Below, piece after piece: positions 35,627 through 44,078 of a stretch of 44,392 nt of DNA. The translations under genes and the position numbers were made by a program. The stretch lies in NCBI RefSeq assembly GCF_000349205.1, contig NZ_APHR01000006.1:32-44423 (forward strand). The letters run 5' to 3'. The notes beneath the pieces were generated by a model, which saw only the letters and a program-made list of their open reading frames with translations, searched no databases and was not told the origin of the DNA. This DNA is from Methylophaga lonarensis MPL (GTDB taxonomy: Bacteria; Pseudomonadota; Gammaproteobacteria; Nitrosococcales; Methylophagaceae). How positions within the stretch are numbered: position 1 is the stretch's first letter; each line of letters begins with the position of its first letter.

Positions 35627-36958
35627 ATGGCCTGGTTCAGACGCAGTCATCCTGATGATGTGGAATTTATGTCCGAGGTCAGTGCGGCGACGATGGAGTC
35701 GACGCATAGCGCAGGACATCTTTTACTGTTTGTCACCCTGATTTTTTTCATCTTTGCTGGCTGGTGGGCCAGTGTGACCGAGCTTGATGAAGTGACAAGA
35801 GGTGAAGGTCGCGTCGTGCCATCGAGCCGCTTGCAAGTTATTCAAAATCTTGAAGGCGGTATTGTGGCTGAAATTACCGTTGCCGAAGGCCAACTGGTCG
35901 AACAGGGCGAAGTGTTGCTGCGTATTGACGACACGCGTTTTGCTTCATCCTTCAGGGAGAGCCAACTGAAGTACTGGGAGTTGTTATCCAGAACAACGCG
36001 ACTGGAAGCAGAGGCTGAAGGAATTCCACTGGTTTTGCCAGAGGAGCTGGTTATGGCACAACCTGCACTGGCTGCCAATGAGCAGGCTTTGTATCGCTCA
36101 AGGCAAGTCGAGCTTAATGACAGCATTCAGGTTTTGCAGCAACAAATACAACAACGTAATCAAGAGCTGGTCGAGCGGCAGGCAAGACAGGAGCAGCTGA
36201 CGCGCAGTTATGAGCTCAGTAAGCGTGAACTGGACATGTCTGAACCATTAGTCGCGCAAGGTGTGCTTTCTGAAGTTGAACTGTTGAGATTACGAAGAGT
36301 TGTCAATGATCTTGAAGGGGAAATGGAAGCTAACCGTCTGGCGATTCCCAGAATTCGCTCGGCGCTGAATGAGGTTCGCCAAAAGATCGAGGAAACAAAC
36401 TCACGGTTCAGAGCCAATGCTGGCAATGAACTTAGTGAGGTGCGTGCAGAACTGGCCAGAACCCAGGAATCGATTCTGGCGCTGGAAGATCGTGTGACTC
36501 GCACCAATGTTCGCGCGCCAGTGAGAGGCACAATCAAGCAACTCAAGGTCAACACGGTAGGGGGGGTAGTGCAGCCTGGTATGGACCTGGTTGAAATCGT
36601 ACCAGTGGAAGACAACCTGCTGGTTGAGGCTCAGATAAGGCCGGCAGACATTGCTTTTTTGAGGCCGGGCCAGAATGCCATGATTAAATTCACAGCCTAT
36701 GACTTTTCAATTTACGGTGGTTTGCCCGCAACGCTGGAGCGCATCAGTGCTGATACCATCACGAATGACAGGGATGAAAGCTTTTATCTGATTTACTTGC
36801 GCACAGATAAAAATTATATTGAACGCAACACCGAGCAACTTGAGATTATTCCCGGTATGACAGTGGGAGTAGACATCATGACAGGTAAAAAAACGGTCCT
36901 GGATTATTTGATGAAACCAATCCTCAAGGCCAAAAACGAAGCGCTGAGGGAGCGATAG
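35627..36958 (+). CDS. HlyD-family membrane fusion protein (LapC-like)
   Basis: This 443-residue adaptor joins the ABC exporter to the outer membrane channel. A single membrane segment (LLLFVTLIFFIFAGWWASVTEL, residues about 27-48, here described by position) follows a short cytoplasmic N-terminus. EVTRGEGRVVPSSRLQVIQN and LEGGIVAEITVAEGQLVEQG form the lipoyl-like half. A long coiled coil (about 150-270) forms the periplasmic hairpin. VRAPVRGTIKQLKVNTVGGV resumes the lipoyl half, and the C-terminus carries the beta-barrel domain. It begins four bases after the exporter, so the two are co-expressed. The sequence is intact. Confidence 0.92.
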   Translation: MAWFRRSHPDDVEFMSEVSAATMESTHSAGHLLLFVTLIFFIFAGWWASVTELDEVTRGEGRVVPSSRLQVIQNLEGGIVAEITVAEGQLVEQGEVLLRIDDTRFASSFRESQLKYWELLSRTTRLEAEAEGIPLVLPEELVMAQPALAANEQALYRSRQVELNDSIQVLQQQIQQRNQELVERQARQEQLTRSYELSKRELDMSEPLVAQGVLSEVELLRLRRVVNDLEGEMEANRLAIPRIRSALNEVRQKIEETNSRFRANAGNELSEVRAELARTQESILALEDRVTRTNVRAPVRGTIKQLKVNTVGGVVQPGMDLVEIVPVEDNLLVEAQIRPADIAFLRPGQNAMIKFTAYDFSIYGGLPATLERISADTITNDRDESFYLIYLRTDKNYIERNTEQLEIIPGMTVGVDIMTGKKTVLDYLMKPILKAKNEALRER

Positions 36959-36971
36959 GTGAGCATGACAA

Positions 36972-37622
36972 ATGGATTCGTACGTGACTGAAAAAGCATC
37001 ATTATTTCAGATAATGCCAGATGCGCTATTACAGCAGATGGCGGAGGTAGACAGTTTTGCCCAGTGCTATGAGACGGTCAGTTTTGAATCGATTGATAGT
37101 CTGCTCAGAGCGATTGATCGTGAACCCGCATTGTTGGTCTGTCATCAAGAGTCAATCGGCAACGGTCAGAAACAGCTGCTGAACGAAGTGCGTGCCGCCA
37201 GTCCCAACACACGGGTACTGGTCATCGGCGAAAAGCAATCAATGCAAGTTCAAATCGAAGCGCTCAAGCAAGGGGCGCGTGGCTACTTTGATCAAACCAT
37301 GCCAATTAGCAAATTGCATGAAGCCTTACAGTTGATCCTCAGAGGTGAAGTCTGGGTTGAAAGGCATGTCATTTCCGGGCTGATTGATGATATTTGTCTC
37401 AAGCCACAGGTGGACAAACAAAAAGTTCAGGCGGTGAAAACCTTGTCGCCTAAAGAGCTTGAAGTTGCAGAGTTAGTGAGTCACGGTGCAACCAATAAGA
37501 TGATTGCCCGACGAATGGATATCACTGAACGAACTGTCAAGGCCCATTTGACAGCAATATTTCAAAAGCTTGGAATTGCCGATCGACTATCTTTAGCGAT
37601 ACTATTTAGAGACTTACGGTAG
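36972..37622 (+). CDS. LuxR-type regulator with degenerate receiver domain
   Basis: This 216-residue DNA-binding protein has a C-terminal LuxR/FixJ helix-turn-helix (about residues 153-205: LSPKELEVAELVSHGATNK, then RTVKAHLTAIFQKLGI). The N-terminal part folds like a receiver, but where the phosphorylated Asp should be it reads ALLVCHQES (residues about 53-61), and the conserved Lys position reads FDQTMP, so phosphorylation is unlikely. It probably works by ligand, partner or constitutive binding, in the style of CsgD or VpsT. It lies between the adaptor and outer membrane channel genes and may control the locus. The ATG at 36972 is in a good context. Confidence 0.85.
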   Translation: MDSYVTEKASLFQIMPDALLQQMAEVDSFAQCYETVSFESIDSLLRAIDREPALLVCHQESIGNGQKQLLNEVRAASPNTRVLVIGEKQSMQVQIEALKQGARGYFDQTMPISKLHEALQLILRGEVWVERHVISGLIDDICLKPQVDKQKVQAVKTLSPKELEVAELVSHGATNKMIARRMDITERTVKAHLTAIFQKLGIADRLSLAILFRDLR

Positions 37623-37697
37623 AAATGTCAGCTAACTCTCTAATTTTACTTATGCTATGCTCGGCCTAAAATAAAACAGATACACCGGAGTCACAAC

Positions 37698-39005
37698 ATG
37701 CTTGCTACCTACACATTACCTATACTGCTGTCCATTCAGCCAGTCTTTGCAAATACATTGCAAGAAGCGGTCAGCAATACAATAGCCACTAATCCATCTG
37801 TTCTGGCAGCAGCCAATGAACGCGAGGCCGTCAGGCAAGAGATTAGTCAGGCTAGAGCGGGTTATTTACCGTCTGTAGATTTAGCCGTCGGAACGGGCTG
37901 GGAAAGAACCAATAATCCGAGTACCAATGGCAGTGTCAGTCGTAATCGAGATGAAGCAAGCATCCAGTTGAGACAAATGCTGTTTGACGGGCTTGCCACA
38001 CCGAATGAAGTCAAACGTCATACGGCACGCACGGACTCACGTTCTTATGGTGTGTTTAGCGTCGCAGAAAACACCGCACTTGATGCAGTGCTTGCCTATC
38101 ACAATGTATTACGACAGCAGACACTGGTTGAGCTTGCCCAAACTAACCTTGAGGCGCATCAGCGCACGCATGATCAGATCACGCTCAGAAGCGAGCGAGG
38201 CGTTGGCCGCGGCGCAGACATGGAACAAAGTTTGAGCCGCTTGGCACTGGCTCAAGCTAATCTGGTTGCAGAGCAGAGTAACCTTCGTGATGCTGAAACT
38301 GCATATCTGAGAGTTGTTGGTGTGGCGCCCACATCATTGACATTACCTGAATCCCCGGTCGCCATGATTCCTGGCAGTGTCGATGAAGCGGTAAATCAAG
38401 CGATTAACAACCATCCAACACTCAAAGCTGCCTCATCTGATGTTGAATCAGCCCATGCCCAACATGCCACGGCCCGTGCTCCATTCATGCCCCGAGTGGA
38501 CTTTGAAGTTCGTAGCCGCCATGACCACAATATTGATGGCGCAAGAGGCAGAGACAAGGACATGCAGGCAATGCTTCGTCTTCGTTACAACCTGTTGAGC
38601 GGTGGCCGTGACACTGCCAGACGTCAGGAAACTGCCTATCTGATCAACCAGGCTGCCGAAATTCGCAACAACACCCATCGCCAAGTCGAAGAGAGTGTTC
38701 GACTGTCATGGAATGCCATGGAAAATGCCAACAGCCAGTTAAGTTATCTGCGTCAGCATGTTGAGGCGGCAGAAAAATCACGTGATGCCTACCAGCAACA
38801 ATTCAATCTGGGCCAACGTACTCTGCTTGATTTGCTGGATTCTGAGAACGAAGTATTCCGGGCGCGTATTGCGCATACCAATGCCCAGTATGATCAGCTG
38901 TATTCGCATTACCGAATCATGAACAGCATGGGAATGTTGCTGGAAAGCTTGAATGTTCCAGCGCCTGATACGGCGGTCGCTATCAGCGCTCAGAATCAGA
39001 ACTGA
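37698..39005 (+). CDS. TolC-family outer membrane channel (LapE/AggA-like)
   Basis: This 435-residue outer membrane efflux protein completes the type I secretion pathway. A signal peptide of about 20 residues ends near PVFANTLQEAV. Two OEP repeats follow, each with long alpha-helical regions (SNTIATNPSVLAAANEREAV and QAINNHPTLKAASSDVESAHA) and beta strands such as ASIQLRQMLFDGLATPNEV. GQRTLLDLLDSENEVFRARI is a typical late segment. Glutamine- and asparagine-rich composition fits the family. It starts 75 bases after the regulator gene and ends with a strong terminator. Confidence 0.92.
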   Translation: MLATYTLPILLSIQPVFANTLQEAVSNTIATNPSVLAAANEREAVRQEISQARAGYLPSVDLAVGTGWERTNNPSTNGSVSRNRDEASIQLRQMLFDGLATPNEVKRHTARTDSRSYGVFSVAENTALDAVLAYHNVLRQQTLVELAQTNLEAHQRTHDQITLRSERGVGRGADMEQSLSRLALAQANLVAEQSNLRDAETAYLRVVGVAPTSLTLPESPVAMIPGSVDEAVNQAINNHPTLKAASSDVESAHAQHATARAPFMPRVDFEVRSRHDHNIDGARGRDKDMQAMLRLRYNLLSGGRDTARRQETAYLINQAAEIRNNTHRQVEESVRLSWNAMENANSQLSYLRQHVEAAEKSRDAYQQQFNLGQRTLLDLLDSENEVFRARIAHTNAQYDQLYSHYRIMNSMGMLLESLNVPAPDTAVAISAQNQN

Positions 39006-39025
39006 GTTACTGTTTTTAATCTGCA

Positions 39026-39054
39026 GCCACGATTCAACGAATCGTGGCTTTTTT
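39026..39054 (+). terminator. Intrinsic terminator after the TolC-like gene
   Basis: GCCACGATTC (39026-39035) pairs perfectly with GAATCGTGGC (39039-39048) around a three-base loop, followed by six Ts. It ends the type I secretion operon and separates it from fabA. Confidence 0.88.
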
Positions 39055-39140
39055 ATGACCTGAATCATGACTGAGCTTCGATGTTTCTCCGGGTTCATGA
39101 TATTATGGTCGGCCCATTTCAGGGGTTTTAAGAAGGTTTC

Positions 39141-39656
39141 ATGAGCAAGCAATCATCCTTTACTTACGAAGAGCTATTGCAATGCGGACACGGCGAGATG
39201 TTCGGTCCGGGCAATGCTCAACTTCCTGTCCCCAACATGCTGATGATGGATCGCATCACCCATATAGCCAATACTGGCGGTGCCTATGGTAAAGGTGAAA
39301 TCATTGCCGAACTTGATATCAAACCAGACCTTTGGTTCTTTGATTGTCACTTCCCAGGCGATCCTGTGATGCCGGGATGTCTGGGGCTGGATGCAATGTG
39401 GCAGCTGGTGGGATTTTTTCTGGCCTGGGATGGAAATCCCGGAAGAGGTCGTGCTCTGGGAGCTGGAGAAGTCAAATTTACTGGCCAGGTATTACCCACA
39501 GCAAAAAAAGTCACTTACCGGATTGACCTGAAGCGTGTTATCGCTCGCAAACTGGTGTTGGCAATTGCTGATGGCACAGTGTCTGTTGATGGCAGAGATA
39601 TCTACACCGCCAAAGATTTGCGTGTAGGTCTGTTTACTTCTACTGATGATTTTTAG
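39141..39656 (+). CDS. fabA: 3-hydroxydecanoyl-ACP dehydratase/isomerase FabA
   Basis: This 171-residue hot-dog enzyme creates the cis double bond in anaerobic-type unsaturated fatty acid synthesis. The catalytic His is in [18 protein letters not shown] and the catalytic Asp in [13 protein letters not shown]. Opening motif [15 protein letters not shown] is typical. Length matches E. coli (172). AAGAAGG precedes the ATG. It is followed nine bases later by fabB, the usual pairing outside enterics. Confidence 0.97.
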   Translation: MSKQSSFTYEELLQCGHGEMFGPGNAQLPVPNMLMMDRITHIANTGGAYGKGEIIAELDIKPDLWFFDCHFPGDPVMPGCLGLDAMWQLVGFFLAWDGNPGRGRALGAGEVKFTGQVLPTAKKVTYRIDLKRVIARKLVLAIADGTVSVDGRDIYTAKDLRVGLFTSTDDF

Positions 39657-39665
39657 GATATCGTT

Positions 39666-40889
39666 ATGAGACGTGTGGTCGTTACTGGCCTCGGGATCAC
39701 TTCCTGTTTGGGGCTGGATGCACAAACTGTTACAGAATCGCTGCGATTAGGCCGTACAGGCATACGATTCAAACAAACTTATGCAGATATGGGCTTTCGC
39801 AGTCATGTTGCTGGAACGGTAGATATCGATCTGAAAGAGCATATTGACCGCAAGGTTCTGCGCTTTATGGGTGATGCCGCGGGTTATGCCTTTATTTCCA
39901 TGCAGCAGGCGATTGCCGACGCTGGCCTGACTGAAGCAGATGTCTCCAACCCTCGCACGGGTCTGGTGATGGGCTCTGGCGGTGCTTCATCCTCGAATCA
40001 GGTGGAAGCCGCAGATGTGCTCAGAGAGAAAGGCTTGAAAAGAATCGGCCCATATCGAGTGACTCAGGTCATGGGCAGTACGACTTCTGCTTGTCTTGCC
40101 ACGCCATTCAAAATCAAAGGTGTTAACTATTCGATGTCTTCAGCTTGCGCCACCAGCGCGCACTGCATAGGCAACGCGATGGAGCAGATTCAGCTGGGTA
40201 AACAGGACATTGTGTTTGCTGGTGGTGCTGAAGAAGAACACTGGTCAATGAGCTCCCTGTTTGACGCTATGGGTGCGCTGTCGACCAAATACAATGAGAC
40301 ACCTGAGAAAGCTTCACGGGCCTATGATGCTGAGCGTGATGGCTTTGTCATTGCCGGTGGTGGCGGTGTTCTGGTATTGGAAGAATACGAACATGCCAAA
40401 GCTCGTGGGGCAAAAATATATGCAGAATTAACCGGTTACGCCGCAACTTCTGATGGCTACGACATGGTAGCCCCGTCAGGTGAAGGGGCGGAAAGATGTA
40501 TGAAACTGGCCATGTCGACGATGCGTGCCGGCAGTATTGACTACATCAATGCCCATGGCACCAGTACACCGGTAGGTGACTTGGCCGAATTATCAGCCAT
40601 CAAAAAAACCTTTGCTGGAAAACAGCTGCCCTGGATTGGCTCTACTAAATCACTTTCAGGTCATTCACTGGGCGCGGCTGGCGTGCAGGAAGCGATTTAC
40701 AGCTTGCTGATGATGCAGGAAGACTTTATTGCAGCGTCTGCCAATATTGAAACACTGGATCCAGAAGCAGCAGATATGCCGATTGTGTTACAACGACGCG
40801 ATAGCGCCAATTTGCAAGCGGTGCTGTCAAACAGCTTTGGATTTGGTGGTACCAACGCCTGTCTTGTATTCGAGAAGCTCGCCGACTAA
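39666..40889 (+). CDS. fabB: 3-oxoacyl-ACP synthase I FabB
   Basis: This 407-residue condensing enzyme elongates the unsaturated intermediate made by FabA. Its catalytic Cys-His-His triad is visible: Cys in [19 protein letters not shown], His in [16 protein letters not shown], His in [32 protein letters not shown] opens the thiolase fold and [15 protein letters not shown] closes it. It ends at a strong terminator shared with the convergent small gene. Confidence 0.97.
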   Translation: MRRVVVTGLGITSCLGLDAQTVTESLRLGRTGIRFKQTYADMGFRSHVAGTVDIDLKEHIDRKVLRFMGDAAGYAFISMQQAIADAGLTEADVSNPRTGLVMGSGGASSSNQVEAADVLREKGLKRIGPYRVTQVMGSTTSACLATPFKIKGVNYSMSSACATSAHCIGNAMEQIQLGKQDIVFAGGAEEEHWSMSSLFDAMGALSTKYNETPEKASRAYDAERDGFVIAGGGGVLVLEEYEHAKARGAKIYAELTGYAATSDGYDMVAPSGEGAERCMKLAMSTMRAGSIDYINAHGTSTPVGDLAELSAIKKTFAGKQLPWIGSTKSLSGHSLGAAGVQEAIYSLLMMQEDFIAASANIETLDPEAADMPIVLQRRDSANLQAVLSNSFGFGGTNACLVFEKLAD

Positions 40890-40892
40890 ATC

Positions 40893-40923
40893 AAAAAAGC
40901 CACTGAAAAGTGGCTTTTTTTTT
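40893..40923 (+). terminator. Bidirectional intrinsic terminator after fabB
   Basis: A perfect 12-base-pair stem (40893-40904 with 40909-40920) closes a GAAA loop. A-runs on the left arm and T-runs on the right serve both strands, ending fabB on the plus strand and, just beside its stop, the small minus-strand gene. Confidence 0.88.
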
Positions 40924-41095
40924 ATTGTTCCAGATCGGCGTCGGTAATCGGACCGCGCTTGCCTGATAATGCTTCCTGCATTAGTGCGACCAAGCGTTGT
41001 TTCTTGTCCTCGTCATCGAGATGAGCCGAACTGAAAGTTATGCCAAAACGATCTGCATACTGCTTGACCATTGCCAGCAAAATGCTTTCATCCAT
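40922..41095 (-). CDS. Small acidic protein of unknown function
   Basis: This 57-residue protein from the ATG at 41095 has GGAG nine bases upstream; an ATG at 41101 is too close to that site. It is helical and acidic with no signal peptide, membrane segment or cysteine, ending DADLEQ. The sequence DRFGITFSSAHLDDEDKKQR is its most distinctive part. Its stop overlaps the fabB terminator arm. It is divergent from the hydrolase gene. I do not recognise the family. Confidence 0.55.
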   Translation of the reverse strand: MDESILLAMVKQYADRFGITFSSAHLDDEDKKQRLVALMQEALSGKRGPITDADLEQ

Positions 41096-41163
41096 CACCA
41101 TATTCTCCGGGGGTCTTATACAATCTGGCATTATAGCCCGATAGCGTATGAGATAGTTCTACC

Positions 41164-41931
41164 ATGCAAAGATTGTTTTATCAGATCACAGGTAGTGGTC
41201 GACCCTTGCTGATTGTTCATGGCCTGTTTGGTTCATCAGATAATTGGCGTGCGGTCACCAAGGCCTTGTCAGAAAAACGGCAGATTATTGCTGTGGATTT
41301 GAGAAATCACGGGCGCTCTTTTCACCATCAGGATCAACATTACCCCCAGATGGCTGAAGACATTGAGCGCGTTGTTGATGAGTTGGGGATTGAGGAAATC
41401 GATCTGCTGGGGCATTCAATTGGTGGCAAGGTTGTCATGCAATTTGCCAGACAACATGCCCACAGGGTCAGGCAAATGGTAGTGGTCGATATTGCGCCGA
41501 GACAATATCCGGATAAGCACAGCTGGATATTCAAAAGCCTGTTGTCACTTAACCTTGATCAGTACCAGCAGAGAAGCCAGCTTGATGCTGCATTGGCCAG
41601 TGACATCAAAGATGCTGCTGTACGACAGTTCCTGTTGATGAATGTGGAAAAGAATGAAGAGGGCAGCTTACGCTGGCGCATTAACTTGCAGGCCTTGTTC
41701 TGCAACTATGCGGCGCTTCTCAGTAGTGTCGAGCCTGAGCAGGCACTGGATGTGAAAAGCTGTTTCATTGCTGGCGGTCGTTCTGACTATATTTCAGAGG
41801 CCGACAGGCAGTTAATTCGTCAATGTTTCCCTGATTCGGAGTTCACAGTCATTGACGAGGCTGGACACTGGGTGCATGCCGAAGCCCCTAAAGCTTTTTG
41901 CCAGGTAGTGGAGCAATTTCTGGATGATTGA
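41164..41931 (+). CDS. ybfF: YbfF-type alpha/beta-fold esterase
   Basis: This 255-residue soluble hydrolase is likely an acyl-ester or acyl-CoA esterase. HGLFGSSDNW forms the oxyanion region, and the nucleophile elbow GHSIGGK carries the Ser. The catalytic Asp is in the GGRSDYIS segment and the His in DEAGHWVHAEAP. VDLRNHGRSFHHQDQHYPQM is the family hallmark. Its last eight bases overlap the MazG-like gene, so both are co-transcribed. The physiological substrate is unknown. Confidence 0.88.
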   Translation: MQRLFYQITGSGRPLLIVHGLFGSSDNWRAVTKALSEKRQIIAVDLRNHGRSFHHQDQHYPQMAEDIERVVDELGIEEIDLLGHSIGGKVVMQFARQHAHRVRQMVVVDIAPRQYPDKHSWIFKSLLSLNLDQYQQRSQLDAALASDIKDAAVRQFLLMNVEKNEEGSLRWRINLQALFCNYAALLSSVEPEQALDVKSCFIAGGRSDYISEADRQLIRQCFPDSEFTVIDEAGHWVHAEAPKAFCQVVEQFLDD

Positions 41932-42274
41932 TAAAGACTTGCTAGAACAATTAATCGCGTTTCGCCGCGAACGCGACTGGGAGCAGTTCCATCGACCCAA
42001 GGATTTGGCAATTTCCCTTTCCATTGAGGCTGCCGAGTTACTGGAGTGGTTTCAATGGCGCACTGATGACGAAATCAGCCAGATGCTCAGTTCTGACAAG
42101 CGACAGCAGCTGGAAGATGAAATTGCCGATGTTGCTGTTTATCTCACCTATTTGAGCCACGATCTGCAGATTGATCTAGATGCGGTAATTGCCAACAAGC
42201 TGAAAAAAAATGCGGCTAAGTATCCGGTTGATAAGGTCAGGGGACGGGCAGACAAGTACAACGAATATTCATAA
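41924..42274 (+). CDS. MazG-like nucleotide pyrophosphohydrolase
   Basis: This 116-residue all-alpha NTP pyrophosphohydrolase resembles the RS21-C6/dCTPase group. It carries the Mg-binding pattern in LSIEAAELLEWFQWRTDDEI (ExxE) and DEIADVAVYLTYLSHDL (ExxD). The C-terminus has KKNAAKYPVDKVRG. It probably removes non-canonical or damaged nucleotides, or dCTP derivatives. It overlaps the esterase end by eight bases. Substrate preference cannot be read from the sequence. Confidence 0.9.
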   Translation: MIDKDLLEQLIAFRRERDWEQFHRPKDLAISLSIEAAELLEWFQWRTDDEISQMLSSDKRQQLEDEIADVAVYLTYLSHDLQIDLDAVIANKLKKNAAKYPVDKVRGRADKYNEYS

Positions 42275-42386
42275 TTTACAGAAAACGACACAAGGATGAA
42301 CTTCCGGCTTTGCTGATGATCAAAGGGCAGCAAATCAATGTATTTCTTAATATTTCTATCTATCGACAACCATTGGACAGATTGGC

Positions 42387-43244
42387 ATGAGTGCAATTGT
42401 ATTTTTGATTCAGTGCAAGGACCAGAAGGGCTTACTTGCAGGCATTAGTAGTTTTTTTGCTGAGCGTGGCTTTAACATTCTGCATTGCCAGCAGTACACC
42501 GATGTTGAGCAAGGTCAGTACTTTATGCGACTCAAGCTCGAAGATCACGGCGACATGCCCCGAGCCACCCTGGAACAGGAGTTTGCAGCTTTTGCCAGTC
42601 AACTGAAACTGGTCTGGTCGGTCCGCTACACCAATGTGCCATACCGGGTGGCCCTGCTAGTCACCAAGGCATCTCATTGTCCTTATGATTTGCTGCTCAG
42701 GGAGCTGGAAGGGGAGCTGAAATGCGATATTCCGCTGATCATTGGCAACCATGCTGATCTTGAGTCAATGGCTAAACAGTTCAACAAACCTTTCTATCAT
42801 CTGCCCATTACTCCTGAAACCAAACAGGCTCAAGAGCAACAAATAAAAAACCTGCTTGCCGAATATCAGATTGATCTGGTTGTGATGGCGCGTTACATGC
42901 AAATTCTTTCAGAGCAATTTGTTGAAGAATTCCGGGGAAGAGTGATCAATATTCATCATGGATTCCTGCCGGCATTTCAGGGCGCAAAACCCTATCACCA
43001 AGCCTATGAGCGTGGTGTCAAACTGATAGGCGCTACGGCGCATTACGCAACGGCGGAACTGGATGAGGGCCCCATCATTGAACAGGATGTGGAAAGAGTC
43101 ATGCACGACAATAGCCCTGAAGATCTGGTGATGATTGGCAAAGATATCGAGCGATTGGTTCTGGCAAGAGCCGTCAAGGCGCACATCGAGCACAGAATTA
43201 TTATCAGTGGCCGTCGCACTATCGTGTTTTCTGAGGGCGCATAA
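42387..43244 (+). CDS. purU: Formyltetrahydrofolate deformylase PurU
   Basis: This 285-residue enzyme releases formate from 10-formyl-THF. An N-terminal ACT-like regulatory domain (residues about 5-80: CKDQKGLLAGISSFFAERGF) precedes the formyltransferase fold. That fold carries ARYMQILSEQFVEEFRGRVI and the catalytic His/Asp segments VINIHHGFLPAFQGAKPYHQ and GATAHYATAELDEGPIIEQD. Length is typical. It balances one-carbon folate pools, of interest if the host uses C1 compounds. It lies 112 bases after the MazG-like gene and 39 before the dehydrogenase. Confidence 0.94.
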   Translation: MSAIVFLIQCKDQKGLLAGISSFFAERGFNILHCQQYTDVEQGQYFMRLKLEDHGDMPRATLEQEFAAFASQLKLVWSVRYTNVPYRVALLVTKASHCPYDLLLRELEGELKCDIPLIIGNHADLESMAKQFNKPFYHLPITPETKQAQEQQIKNLLAEYQIDLVVMARYMQILSEQFVEEFRGRVINIHHGFLPAFQGAKPYHQAYERGVKLIGATAHYATAELDEGPIIEQDVERVMHDNSPEDLVMIGKDIERLVLARAVKAHIEHRIIISGRRTIVFSEGA

Positions 43245-43283
43245 GCCTATCGAACTAACTTTTTGTAGATAACTGAGGTAGCA

Positions 43284-44057
43284 ATGACAGCACAGTCTCC
43301 ACGCGTAATTCTGATAACTGGTGCCACAGCGGGCTTTGGTGAGGCCTGTGCCCGCCAGTTTGCAGCGGCCGGTTGGCGTTTAATTTTGACCGGCAGACGT
43401 TTGGAAAAACTGCAGCAACTGCAGTCAGAGCTGGGAGGCGCTGAGCAAACCCATATTGAAGCTTTTGATATCAGTGATCGTAGCGCTTGTGAAGCAATGT
43501 TCGAACACTTGCCTGAGGGCTTTGCTGAGGTTGATGTATTGCTCAACAATGCTGGCCTTGCTTTGGGGTTGGAACCAGCCTGGCAAACCAGTCTGGACGA
43601 CTGGGAGCGTATGGTGGATACCAACATCAAAGGCTTGATGTATATGACACGATTGATATTGCCCCGAATGCAACAGCGAGCCAATGGTTATATCATCAAT
43701 GTCGGTTCAGTGGCCGGCAACTGGCCATACCCCGGCGGTAATGTTTATTGCGCCAGCAAAGCCTTTGTCAGACAGTTTTCACTGGCTTTACGGGCAGATC
43801 TGTTGGGGACGGCAATCCGTGTCACCAACATTGAGCCGGGTAATGCCGAAACAGAATTTTCGATGACTCGATTCAAGCAGGATAGCTCGCGAGCGCAGAG
43901 CGTCTATCGCGATACAGTGGCTTTATCGGCAAAGGATATTGCAGATACCGTCTGGTGGCTGGTTAATACACCGGCACACGTCAATGTGACCACCATGGAA
44001 ATCATGCCAACACAGCAAGCTAACGGACCGTTTGCCATCTTCCGTGCCGATAGCTAG
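43284..44057 (+). CDS. Short-chain dehydrogenase, YdfG-like 3-hydroxy acid dehydrogenase
   Basis: This 257-residue classical SDR has the NADP-binding motif LITGATAGFGEACARQF. LTGRRLEKLQQL carries the basic residues of NADP preference. LLNNAGLALGLEPA is the NNAG motif, and the catalytic Ser (NVGSVAG) and Tyr-Lys (VYCASKAF) follow. NIKGLMYMTRLILPRMQQR and NIEPGNAETEFS match the YdfG (serine/3-hydroxy acid) subgroup. The exact substrate is uncertain. It ends 21 bases from the convergent membrane protein. Confidence 0.9.
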   Translation: MTAQSPRVILITGATAGFGEACARQFAAAGWRLILTGRRLEKLQQLQSELGGAEQTHIEAFDISDRSACEAMFEHLPEGFAEVDVLLNNAGLALGLEPAWQTSLDDWERMVDTNIKGLMYMTRLILPRMQQRANGYIINVGSVAGNWPYPGGNVYCASKAFVRQFSLALRADLLGTAIRVTNIEPGNAETEFSMTRFKQDSSRAQSVYRDTVALSAKDIADTVWWLVNTPAHVNVTTMEIMPTQQANGPFAIFRADS

Positions 44058-44078
44058 ACGCCGCCAGCCGGGAGACGG

